Assembly: GCA_028819215.1 (NCBI GenBank)
Contig: JAPPMG010000013.1
Location: 1 to 58,918, forward strand
Direction of reading: 5' to 3'
Source: Bryobacterales bacterium
GTDB taxonomy: Bacteria; Acidobacteriota; Terriglobia; Bryobacterales; UBA6623
Length of the DNA stretch: 58,918 nt
Both the position numbers and the translations under genes were made by a program. Shown piece by piece: positions 48,421-56,243 of the stretch. Below the pieces are notes generated by a model. It was given only the letters and a program-made list of their open reading frames with translations. It made no database searches and had not been told where the DNA came from. Position 1 is the stretch's first letter, and the number at the start of each line of letters is the position of its first letter.

Positions 48421-48712
48421 CTGTCCCCCCTCCGACGCGCTCGCTGATCTTGGGGCATGACCCTCGATGGACTCTGCACGTCGCTTCATGGTCGTCATCG
48501 ATTGATCCGTCTAATCGCATGCTATCAATTGCCATGACCTTGCGCGCTCAGACCTCGGTCCATCGCGAGCCAAGTGAGCGAACCGCACCCACCCACGCGC
48601 CGAGTGGCCAGTGTTCCACCTCGATACCATCCATGGGCAAGGGACGTGGGTCCCAGTCGCAAGTACCGCCGCCAATTGTGGCAGGTATACTCAGGGGTAG
48701 ACACCTCCGTGC
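48421..48712. other. short intergenic region before tRNA-Gln
   Basis: Just under 300 bases with no gene I can support. It contains the upstream signals for the antitoxin (minus strand) and for the tRNA (plus strand), but no clear hexamers were picked out. Confidence 0.4.
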
Positions 48713-48786
48713 TGGGAGGTGGTGTAACGGTAACACGGCAGACTCTGGATCTGTTTATCGGGGTTCGAATCCCTGCCTCCCAGCCA
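48713..48786 (+). tRNA. tRNA-Gln (anticodon CTG)
   Basis: A 74-base cloverleaf with encoded CCA. The acceptor TGGGAGG pairs fully with CCTCCCA, giving the U1-A72 pair typical of glutamine tRNA. The anticodon arm is CAGA-CTCTGGA-TCTG (anticodon CTG) and the T-arm CGGGG-TTCGAAT-CCCTG is well paired apart from one wobble. No intron or mismatch of note. It lies 64 bases from the convergent end of a CRTAC1 gene. Confidence 0.95.
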
Positions 48787-48850
48787 ACTCTTCCAAGCCG
48801 GGGACATACCGTATCCCACGTGAAGAGTACGGCTCAGGGAGCGTGGCGTC

Positions 48851-50632
48851 TCAGCGCGACTCCGTGACTGTCAATACCGCGTCGATCTCGGGATTTTCTA
48901 GCGTCTGGACGGCGCCGCTCGGCCAGGTGATCTCGACCGTGCTCACCCCGGAGCTCGTGCCGAGTCCGAAATGCACGCGGCTGTCCGACGAGCTCGCGTA
49001 ACCCACCGCCGTGGTCGCTTGGTTGTATTGAATTCGTCCGGACTCTTCGATCAGCCGCACCCGGGCTCCTATGCCATCGCGGTTGCTCGCCGTTCCCACC
49101 AACTCTAGAGCCAGCCAGTGCCCTCCCTCGGACTCATTGAATAGGACTGGAGCATCCGTGCCGATCGCCGAGACAGCGACATCCACGCGCCCGTCATTGT
49201 CCAAGTCACCGAACGCTGCCCCCCTGTGGGCGGCGGATTCCTGCATGGCTGTACCTGCCTGCGGACCGACATCCCGATAGGTGCCGTCGCCGAGGTTCTG
49301 AAACACAGCGTTGGGCAGCCGATACGAGACGCTGCGGTAGAGTTCGACGTTCTCGCTCACGTGGGCATTGGCGCTGAAGATGTCCTTATCGCCATCGTTG
49401 TCGAAATCGAACGCTCCGACGCTCCAGCCGGACATCGTGAAGGATTCCAACCCGATCTTGCTCGGATACGTCGCGTCGACAAACCCGCCGCCACGGTTGA
49501 GAAACAGCGGAAACGTCTCGTTGGTTAGGGCCGTGACCGTGACGTCCGGCGAGCCGTCGCCGCTCAGGTCACGAAAGTCCAAGCCCATGCTGGAGACCGG
49601 GATGCCATCCCCGGTGAACGCTACTCCCGCTTGAACCCCGACCTCTTCGAAGCGTTCCCCGCCTACGTTGCGGAACAAGAAGTTTCGCACGGAGTCGTTG
49701 GTCACGAAGACATCTTGGAAGCCATCGCCGTCGTAGTCGGCTGCGGCCGCGCTCATTCCCTTGCCGATGTGCGCCGAGATCCCAGCCTTCGCGCTAACGT
49801 CCTCGAACGTCCCGTCTCCATTGTTCCGATACAGGACATTCGGAAGGCCTTCGTAATGGGCTGGAGCACACGAAAGCCGGCGTCCCGGGTCGCCGCATAC
49901 GCGATTGTTGTCCCAGGTCCAGTCCAGGTAGTTGACCACGAACAAGTCGAGGTGGCCGTCGTTGTCGTAGTCGAGCCAAGCAGCCGCCACGGACCATGGC
50001 TTCGCAGGCGGACTACCTGTTCCGACTCCAGCGCTTTCCGTTACGTCCTCAAAGCGGCAGGAGCCGAGATTGCGGTACAAGACATTTCGGTTCACGCCCG
50101 CCACATACAGGTCGGTCTGACCGTCGTTGTCATAGTCTGCAGTCGCAGCACCCATGCTGTACCCACTGCCCGCGACACCGGCACCCTGCGTGACATCCTC
50201 GAACCTGCGGCCGCCTAGGTTGCGATAGAGACGGTTGTGGAACGATGGGTCAGACTTCTCCAGGTCCGGGAAGCGCGCGCCATTCGTGAAGTAGACGTCC
50301 AGCAGCCCATCGGAGTCGCAATCGAGCAGGGCGACTCCCCCCAACGTCGAATCCGGCATTGGCTTCTCGTCGGTGGTGCCGTTGTTGAGCACGAAGTCGA
50401 TGCCGTCAGCAGCCGCTTCGAAGCGGATCGCCACCGCTTGGTCAGAAGCAGTCGCGGGCGGCTCGGGCGGACGGTCGCGCAACCAGATCGAGGCGCCAGC
50501 TCCGAGCAGCAACACTGCTCCGCTTAGAATCGCGAGCCGCCCTCTGGCGGAAGTCCGTGGCTGCGCTTCCGGCGCTCTCGGAGCCGCCCGACGGACCTTA
50601 CGGGCCTGTGGACTGCGCTTTTTCTTGCTCAC
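48851..50632 (-). CDS. CRTAC1-type FG-GAP/VCBS repeat protein with ASPIC/UnbV domain
   Basis: A 593-residue protein with a basic cytoplasmic N-terminus and one membrane helix (LAILSGAVLLLGAGASIWL), so it is probably anchored facing the periplasm or outside. Calcium-binding repeats follow: LLDCDSDGLLDVYFTNGARF, ADYDNDGQTDLYVAGVN, LDYDNDGHLDLFVVNYLDW, ADYDGDGFQDVFVTND and FDFDNDGDKDIFSANAHV. The C-terminal ASPIC/UnbV domain reads SSGVSTVEITWPSGAVQTL. It is related to the protein at 50835 but not identical in its signal region. It appears to be the last gene of a leftward run TPR, CRTAC1, CRTAC1. Confidence 0.87.
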   Translation of the reverse strand: MSKKKRSPQARKVRRAAPRAPEAQPRTSARGRLAILSGAVLLLGAGASIWLRDRPPEPPATASDQAVAIRFEAAADGIDFVLNNGTTDEKPMPDSTLGGVALLDCDSDGLLDVYFTNGARFPDLEKSDPSFHNRLYRNLGGRRFEDVTQGAGVAGSGYSMGAATADYDNDGQTDLYVAGVNRNVLYRNLGSCRFEDVTESAGVGTGSPPAKPWSVAAAWLDYDNDGHLDLFVVNYLDWTWDNNRVCGDPGRRLSCAPAHYEGLPNVLYRNNGDGTFEDVSAKAGISAHIGKGMSAAAADYDGDGFQDVFVTNDSVRNFLFRNVGGERFEEVGVQAGVAFTGDGIPVSSMGLDFRDLSGDGSPDVTVTALTNETFPLFLNRGGGFVDATYPSKIGLESFTMSGWSVGAFDFDNDGDKDIFSANAHVSENVELYRSVSYRLPNAVFQNLGDGTYRDVGPQAGTAMQESAAHRGAAFGDLDNDGRVDVAVSAIGTDAPVLFNESEGGHWLALELVGTASNRDGIGARVRLIEESGRIQYNQATTAVGYASSSDSRVHFGLGTSSGVSTVEITWPSGAVQTLENPEIDAVLTVTESR

Positions 50633-50834
50633 GGGTCACGCTCGCGCCGAAGCGCGCAGTGCACTGACAGAAGGGCGTCCAATCAGCCAAGGACGCGCTG
50701 AAGAGCAGGCTTGGATCGCCTGCGAGCGTTGCGCTCCAATCGCGATCAGTTTATCAGACCCCGACTTAGCCCAAGAAGGCGCCCAGCCCGCCGGTCTGGT
50801 CCAGCCGGCGACGCAACCGAGTTCGGAACGGAAC

Positions 50835-52487
50835 TCAGTCGCCGTCCGGTGCTTCGGCCGGCTCTTCCCGCACGTGCAGCACTTGATTGGCGGCGACGCC
50901 TCGAATCGTCGTAGTCACGCCCGAAGGCCACTCGACCGTGACCAGTTCGACTTCAGCAGCAGATCCGAGCCCGAAATGGACCGGTCCGGCACTGGACGAG
51001 GCGTACGCGACACTCGTCGTGACATGGTTGAACTGAGTGCCGTCGGGCGTCTCGACGCGCACCACCGCCCCGATGGCATCGCGATTAGAACTCGTGCCCT
51101 CCAGATCCACCGCTAGCCATCCGGCGGAAGTCTCGCTGTCGTTGATCCAGATCTCCGCAGGATCGCCGAGAGCGGTCACGGCGAGGTCCAGCTTTCCGTC
51201 GCCATTGAGGTCGCCGACTACCGCGCCGCGATGTCGCCTCGCGGGGGCGGCATCGAATCCGGCCTCTTCCGTGAGAGCTACGTATCCGCGCTCGCCGGCG
51301 TTGCGAAAGACGCTGTTGTGCTGACGGATCTGGACGCCTTGGTGGATCGGGTGGACTTGCACGTCGCCGCGAGAAAAGAAGATGTCCTTGCGGGCATCGT
51401 TGTCGAAGTCCGCGATGATCGCGCTGTACCCGGCCATGTCGCGGGTTTGCGCGGCGATGCCGCTCGCGCCGGTGATGTCGACAAAGTACCCTTCGGGCGT
51501 GTTCCGCATCAGCGGAAACGTCTCGCCCGGCAAGGCCGCGTAGACTACCTCCGCCAAGCCGTCACCGTCGATGTCGCGGGCATCCAGGCCCATGCCGGAT
51601 ACGTCCCGGCCGTGCTCAGGCAGGGCGATGGTGGCCTCGAACGCTGTCTCTTCGAATCTCCCTTGGCCCGTGTTGCTGAACAGGAAGTTGGGGAGTTTGT
51701 CGTTGGTCACGAAGACATCGAGGAATCCGTTGCCATCGAAGTCGGCTACGGCCGCACCCATGCCCTTGCCCACGTGAGAGCGAATCCCAACAGCCGCCGA
51801 CACGTCCGCGAAGGTGCCATCCCCGCGGTTGCGGTAGAGGCGGTTCGGCATTCCCGTGTAGTACTTGGGGTGGCAGTAGTCACGAGGCCCTGCCGTGTCG
51901 CAGACGGGGTCGGCCCCAACGCTCCAGCTCAGGTAATTGACCACGAACAGGTCCAGCCAACCGTCGTTGTCGTAGTCGAACCATGCGCCCGCAACGGCCC
52001 ACAGATCGCCAAAGTCGGGATCTGCCGAACTGAGCCCGGCTGCCTCTGTGGTGTCAACGAAGCCGCTGGGACCATCGTTGCGATACAGCGTGTTACTGTG
52101 CAGGCCAGCAACGAACAGGTCTTGGTCGCCGTCGTTGTCGTAGTCCGCCACCGCCGCGCCGAAATCGAACCGCTGCCCGGCCAGCCCGGCAGCGCGGGTG
52201 ATGTCGGAGAATCCAGCCTTGCCGTCGTTCTCGAACAGGCGATTGCTGAACCGGTCGGCAGTCTTGCGATTCTCGGGGAGTTCGGCGCCATTGGCAAAAA
52301 ACAGGTCTAGGTCGCCGTCGCCGTCGTAGTCGAACAAAGCGGCACCGCCAGCCATGGTCTCAGGCGCATAGCGGCTCTCCGACTGGCAGTTCTCCAGCCT
52401 AAAGGTGCTCGCCTGATGGGAAAAATGGATTTGGGCCCCGACCGGCAGGGCCACAAATGCAGCCAAGAGTGGCCAAGCTCTGGTCAT
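50835..52487 (-). CDS. CRTAC1-type FG-GAP/VCBS repeat protein, secreted
   Basis: A 550-residue protein. The signal peptide (WPLLAAFVALPVGAQ) is followed by FDYDGDGDLDLFFANGAELP, ADYDNDGDQDLFVAGLHSN, FDYDNDGWLDLFVVNYLSW, ADFDGNGFLDVFVTND and GDLNGDGKLDLAVTALGDP, all calcium-loop FG-GAP/VCBS repeats. It closes with an ASPIC/UnbV segment, EVELVTVEWPSGVTTTI. I chose ATG 52487, just before the signal peptide and two bases after the TPR gene's stop; the frame is open to 52610. The tight coupling indicates the TPR and CRTAC1 proteins are made together. Confidence 0.88.
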   Translation of the reverse strand: MTRAWPLLAAFVALPVGAQIHFSHQASTFRLENCQSESRYAPETMAGGAALFDYDGDGDLDLFFANGAELPENRKTADRFSNRLFENDGKAGFSDITRAAGLAGQRFDFGAAVADYDNDGDQDLFVAGLHSNTLYRNDGPSGFVDTTEAAGLSSADPDFGDLWAVAGAWFDYDNDGWLDLFVVNYLSWSVGADPVCDTAGPRDYCHPKYYTGMPNRLYRNRGDGTFADVSAAVGIRSHVGKGMGAAVADFDGNGFLDVFVTNDKLPNFLFSNTGQGRFEETAFEATIALPEHGRDVSGMGLDARDIDGDGLAEVVYAALPGETFPLMRNTPEGYFVDITGASGIAAQTRDMAGYSAIIADFDNDARKDIFFSRGDVQVHPIHQGVQIRQHNSVFRNAGERGYVALTEEAGFDAAPARRHRGAVVGDLNGDGKLDLAVTALGDPAEIWINDSETSAGWLAVDLEGTSSNRDAIGAVVRVETPDGTQFNHVTTSVAYASSSAGPVHFGLGSAAEVELVTVEWPSGVTTTIRGVAANQVLHVREEPAEAPDGD

Positions 52488-52489
52488 TC

Positions 52490-53692
52490 CTAGTCCGGGG
52501 CGTGGTCCAGTGCGATGTATAGAGCCTTGGTCGCGTCGGGGTCCCCTGGCGCCTTTCGCAGCACCTCGCGCAGCCGGGCCTTGGCCTCGACCCAGCGGTT
52601 GAGCCGGCACAGCGCAAGCGCCGCATTGCGATGGAACCCAACCTCGTCCGGAGCGATCGCCGCAGCAGCCTCGTATCGCTGCAACGCCAATTCGAAATTC
52701 CCGTCGGTTTCGGCTTGCAGGCCTTGGTTGTTGAGCTGGCCTGCTTCGTTGATTCGCGCTTCTTCCAGCGCCCGGTCGGATCCAGACGCGGCGATGCCAC
52801 CAAGCACGCGGCGCGCCTCATCGGCCTGTCCCGAGGCGCGCAGTGCCCGGCCGAGCGCGTATTGGGCCGCGCGATCCCCCGGATTGAGGCTGGTCGCCTG
52901 CCGGAGGACTCGAGCGGCGGCCTCCGGATTGTCGTGGCGCAGGAGCTGCTGACCATGGGCGAATTGCGCCTCGGCGCTCTCGGGCAGCAGCTCGGCCGCC
53001 TTCTCAAGAACCGGTCCTGCACTAGTGCCGTCAGGATCTTCGGCAAGAATGCGACCCCACTCCAGGTACGCAGGGCCATGGTCGGGTTGCAGCTCAGTCG
53101 CCAACTTGAAGTCTTCCGCGGCCAGCGCGATGCGGTCAAACTGTTGACGCGCCTTGCCCCGGAAGAAGTGCAAGCGAGCCTTCGCGGGCGCGTCTTGCGA
53201 GTGCTCGAGCGCCTTTCCAAAGTGCAGGATTGCCTCGGTCAGGCTGCCGTCGAGTGCGAGTGAGAGCGCCAGTCCTTCGTGGGCTGGTCCCAGCCGGCCA
53301 TCCAGATCTAGAGCGGCTCGAAACGATTCTTGGGCGCGGCGGTTCTCTCCGAACTGGGCCAGGGCCTGCGCTAGGGCCAAGTGATTCGCCGGATTGGCTG
53401 CCTGCAGTCGTGCGGCCGCAGCGAGAGCTTCCAGCGCCCCAGAGCGCCTGCCCAACAGCGACAGCGCCACTCCCAGCAACCGGTGTGCATCGGCATTTTC
53501 TGGGTCGGCCTCTACGACCGGTATGAGCGTTTCCGCCGCGCTCTGGGGAGAGCCGCTAACGAGTGCTCGCGTGGCTGCGAGCAGCGGATCTGGGACATCC
53601 GCGCCAAGCACCGACCCCAGTGCAATCAGGGCCGTCGCCCCGCTCAGCCAATGCCGGCGAGCGACGCGCGGGATGCGGCAATCAAGAGCCAA
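52490..53692 (-). CDS. secreted tetratricopeptide-repeat protein
   Basis: A 400-residue TPR protein with an N-terminal signal or anchor (WLSGATALIALGSVLGADV). About ten TPR-like helix pairs follow, for example ADAHRLLGVALSLLGRRSGA, ANHLALAQALAQFGENRRA, AQYALGRALRASGQADEARR and GFHRNAALALCRLNRWVEAK. Such proteins scaffold other exported proteins. It is the first gene of the leftward run with two CRTAC1 genes and is divergent from the cytochrome gene, which also starts with TPR-like helices. No catalytic motif is present. Confidence 0.85.
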   Translation of the reverse strand: MALDCRIPRVARRHWLSGATALIALGSVLGADVPDPLLAATRALVSGSPQSAAETLIPVVEADPENADAHRLLGVALSLLGRRSGALEALAAAARLQAANPANHLALAQALAQFGENRRAQESFRAALDLDGRLGPAHEGLALSLALDGSLTEAILHFGKALEHSQDAPAKARLHFFRGKARQQFDRIALAAEDFKLATELQPDHGPAYLEWGRILAEDPDGTSAGPVLEKAAELLPESAEAQFAHGQQLLRHDNPEAAARVLRQATSLNPGDRAAQYALGRALRASGQADEARRVLGGIAASGSDRALEEARINEAGQLNNQGLQAETDGNFELALQRYEAAAAIAPDEVGFHRNAALALCRLNRWVEAKARLREVLRKAPGDPDATKALYIALDHAPD

Positions 53693-54002
53693 TACACACC
53701 TAGTTTACAAAGGGGAGTTGTATACAAGAATGTCTGGGATGCCCGGGTATTGTTGAATAATACGTCGCATTACATTCACATCCACGCTGTCACGTTTCCG
53801 GAAGTTGCCCTTGCACGCTCTGGGGACGACGTCGGGCGTACCAATGGTGAATGTGCTGCGCCTCGTCATGACGCTCTTCCATTCCGCTTCCATGGCTGGA
53901 TTACGAGCCACTGGAGCCGGCGGCCCAAGCCGGACCGTTCCCCGGCTCCGGACTGAATCTGAGCGGCTCCGGCTCACGTCCCCCTCCCGGCTCCCCGGAA
54001 GG
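53693..54002. promoter_or_regulatory. divergent promoter region between TPR and cytochrome genes
   Basis: About 310 bases, AT-richer than the flanks in the first 100, separate two divergent genes. A perfect ten-base palindrome, TTGTATACAA, lies at 53718-53727 close to the TPR start. A smaller inverted repeat (GTATT and AATAC arms) is at 53747-53763. Either could be a regulator site. No clear -10/-35 pair could be chosen with confidence. Confidence 0.35.
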
Positions 54003-56126
54003 ATGTCGGCACCCATGCGGGCCGCTCTGATGGCGCTTGCCGCGCTTGCTCTTCCTGTCCAGTCTCAGATCGTTGATACCGCCCTTTTCCGCGACGACGA
54101 CACGCGATTCACGGTGCTGGACCAAGCCGAAAGCGAGCCCGAGCGCCGGGCGCTCAGAGCGCTGCTCGAAGAGCCCGACCTGCGCACCAAGGACTCCCTC
54201 GCGGAAGAGTTCCTGAGCGATTTCCCTGCCTCGCCCTTGCTCGCGGCAGCGCACGACATTGCGGCCAAGACTGCCATCGACCTTGGCGAATTCGACCGAG
54301 GGATCGCGCACGCCGAGGAGTCCCTTCGAATCCTGCCCGAGAACCCGCTGCTGCTGGTCGCCGTGGCCGATGCGCGCGCGGCGAAACAGCAATTCGACCA
54401 AGCCGTGACAAACGCTCGCGAGGCGCTTCGGCAGCTGGACCGTTTCGACAAGCCGTCGCAGCTCAGTGCCTCGGCATGGGCAGCACTGGAGGCTCAGCTC
54501 AGAAGCTCCTGCCATCTTGTACTAGGCCGGGCCGCCCTGACGCAGTCGTTTCAAGAGACAGGCTCGGTGAAAGCTCGCCGAGTCGCGAACGCCATCGAGC
54601 GATTGAACCGTTCGCGTTCCCTCGACCGAGCCAATCCCCAAGCCGCGTACTTGCTAGGGATCGCCCTCGGTCTGGCCCGACAGCGAGCCAGATCGGAAAG
54701 CAACTTGGCTGACGCATACCGGCTGGGAGGGCCATTGCGGGCCCGGGCGCGGCAGGAGCTGGAGAAGTCGTATCGGGCGCGACCGGCAGATGCACGCACT
54801 TCGTTCGAGGATTTCGTGGACGGGATCCCTTCCGCGCAGATCCAAGTCGAGCGCGCCAAGCGCGAAGATCCGTCCCGCCAAGCTGCGAGCTATGCCGGAT
54901 CCGACTCCTGCCGCGACTGTCACTCCGCCATTTTCGATTCTTGGAAGCAAACCGGCATGGCGCGGATGTTCCGCGAGTTCGAGCCGGCCAACGTTCTCGG
55001 CAACTTCGGGTCGCGATCCGAATTCAAGACCGAAGACGGCGTCACGGTCGGACGGGTGGGGACGCTCGGCGACCGCCCTTACATGGAGTTCCGCGACGAC
55101 CAAGGCCAGTGGAAGCGCCACTTGGTGGACTACACCATCGGCTCGAAGTGGCAGCAGGCATATGCCACAAGGCTGCCCGACGGGCGCATCCAAGTCTTTC
55201 CGGTCCAGTACAACCTGCTGCAAGGGCGCTGGCTTAACTTCTGGCGCGTGATCGATCCGCCAGGCACCGAGCGCTCCCGCCTGGGCGAATTTCACCACAT
55301 GAGCCGGGCCACGAACTACCAGCTCAACTGCGCCAGCTGCCACACCAGCCAGCTCTCGACCTCCAAGGCCCGGCATCCGACGGACTTCGTCCAGCGCGAG
55401 TCAGGGATCAACTGCGAGATGTGCCACGGTCCGTCGGCAGACCACGTTTCCGCAGCGAGGGCCGGCCAGCCTCTAAGTCAGGCGTCGAACGGCACGCCCT
55501 TGCGCTTTGCCAGCCTGGATGCGGAAGAGCATGTCGCTCTGTGCGGGCGCTGCCACATGCAGTCCAACTTGTTCGACCTGGGGCCCCGGGGAGAGGTTAA
55601 CTTCACGGGGCTTCCTGATGCCTTCTTCCCGCCCTACAAAGGGCGGCCCATCAACGAGTTCTCGCAGAAGGCGTTCCATCGCGACGGCCGGTTCCGCGAG
55701 ACTACCTTCATCGGCGAATCCTTCGTGCGCTCGGCCTGCTTCCGCATCGGCGGCGCTCACTGCGGCAGCTGCCACGATCCGCATCCGGCCAACCCGGAAG
55801 CGAATCCGAAGTCGCTCAAATTCCTGGACGAGCCTGACCGCATGTGCCTGCAGTGCCACCGCGAGTACGCAGAGAAGGGTCCGGGGCATACCTTGCACGC
55901 ACCCGAATCGTCCGGCAGCCGCTGCGCGTCGTGCCACATGCCGAAGATCATGCACGCGCTCATGTTCGAAGCGTCGACTCACCGTATCGACGACATCCCT
56001 GACGCCGAAGCGACCGTCCGATTCGGACAGGACCGCAGCCCCAACGCTTGCTTGCTCTGCCACGACGACCGCAACCCGAACTGGGCGCAGCGCCACTTGG
56101 CACGCTGGCCCGGCACCGACAACTAG
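54003..56126 (+). CDS. octahaem cytochrome c with N-terminal TPR-like region
   Basis: A 707-residue secreted protein. After a signal peptide (AALMALAALALPVQSQ) there is a helical TPR-like region to about residue 300. A multihaem domain follows with eight CxxCH sites: CRDCH, CASCH, CEMCH, CGRCH, CGSCH, CLQCH, CASCH and CLLCH. The region between the first and second holds VDYTIGSKWQQAYATRL, as in the tetratricopeptide/cytochrome c554-like proteins of Acidobacteriota. It should carry electrons across the periplasm. Starts at 54003 and 54015 are both possible. It converges on the TonB receptor and is divergent from the TPR/CRTAC1 genes. Confidence 0.88.
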   Translation: MSAPMRAALMALAALALPVQSQIVDTALFRDDDTRFTVLDQAESEPERRALRALLEEPDLRTKDSLAEEFLSDFPASPLLAAAHDIAAKTAIDLGEFDRGIAHAEESLRILPENPLLLVAVADARAAKQQFDQAVTNAREALRQLDRFDKPSQLSASAWAALEAQLRSSCHLVLGRAALTQSFQETGSVKARRVANAIERLNRSRSLDRANPQAAYLLGIALGLARQRARSESNLADAYRLGGPLRARARQELEKSYRARPADARTSFEDFVDGIPSAQIQVERAKREDPSRQAASYAGSDSCRDCHSAIFDSWKQTGMARMFREFEPANVLGNFGSRSEFKTEDGVTVGRVGTLGDRPYMEFRDDQGQWKRHLVDYTIGSKWQQAYATRLPDGRIQVFPVQYNLLQGRWLNFWRVIDPPGTERSRLGEFHHMSRATNYQLNCASCHTSQLSTSKARHPTDFVQRESGINCEMCHGPSADHVSAARAGQPLSQASNGTPLRFASLDAEEHVALCGRCHMQSNLFDLGPRGEVNFTGLPDAFFPPYKGRPINEFSQKAFHRDGRFRETTFIGESFVRSACFRIGGAHCGSCHDPHPANPEANPKSLKFLDEPDRMCLQCHREYAEKGPGHTLHAPESSGSRCASCHMPKIMHALMFEASTHRIDDIPDAEATVRFGQDRSPNACLLCHDDRNPNWAQRHLARWPGTDN

Positions 56127-56141
56127 CCTGCGGTGGCGGCC

Positions 56142-56179
56142 GCCGCATGTGCATGCGGCCCGCCGTGGAGGCGGGCCGC
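56142..56179. terminator. overlapping GC-rich hairpins between convergent genes
   Basis: A perfect ten-base stem, GCGGCCCGCC and GGCGGGCCGC around GTGGA, spans 56155-56179. It shares bases with a second stem, GCCGCATG and CATGCGGC (56142-56159). The two are mutually exclusive. They sit between the cytochrome stop (56126) and the TonB receptor stop (56244), the right place for a bidirectional terminator, although T-runs are absent on both sides. Confidence 0.55.
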
Positions 56180-56243
56180 AGTAGTTCGCGCAAGGCGCGG
56201 CCATTTTCCAGCGGCACCCGGCACCGGCCGGGCGCCGCCGCAT

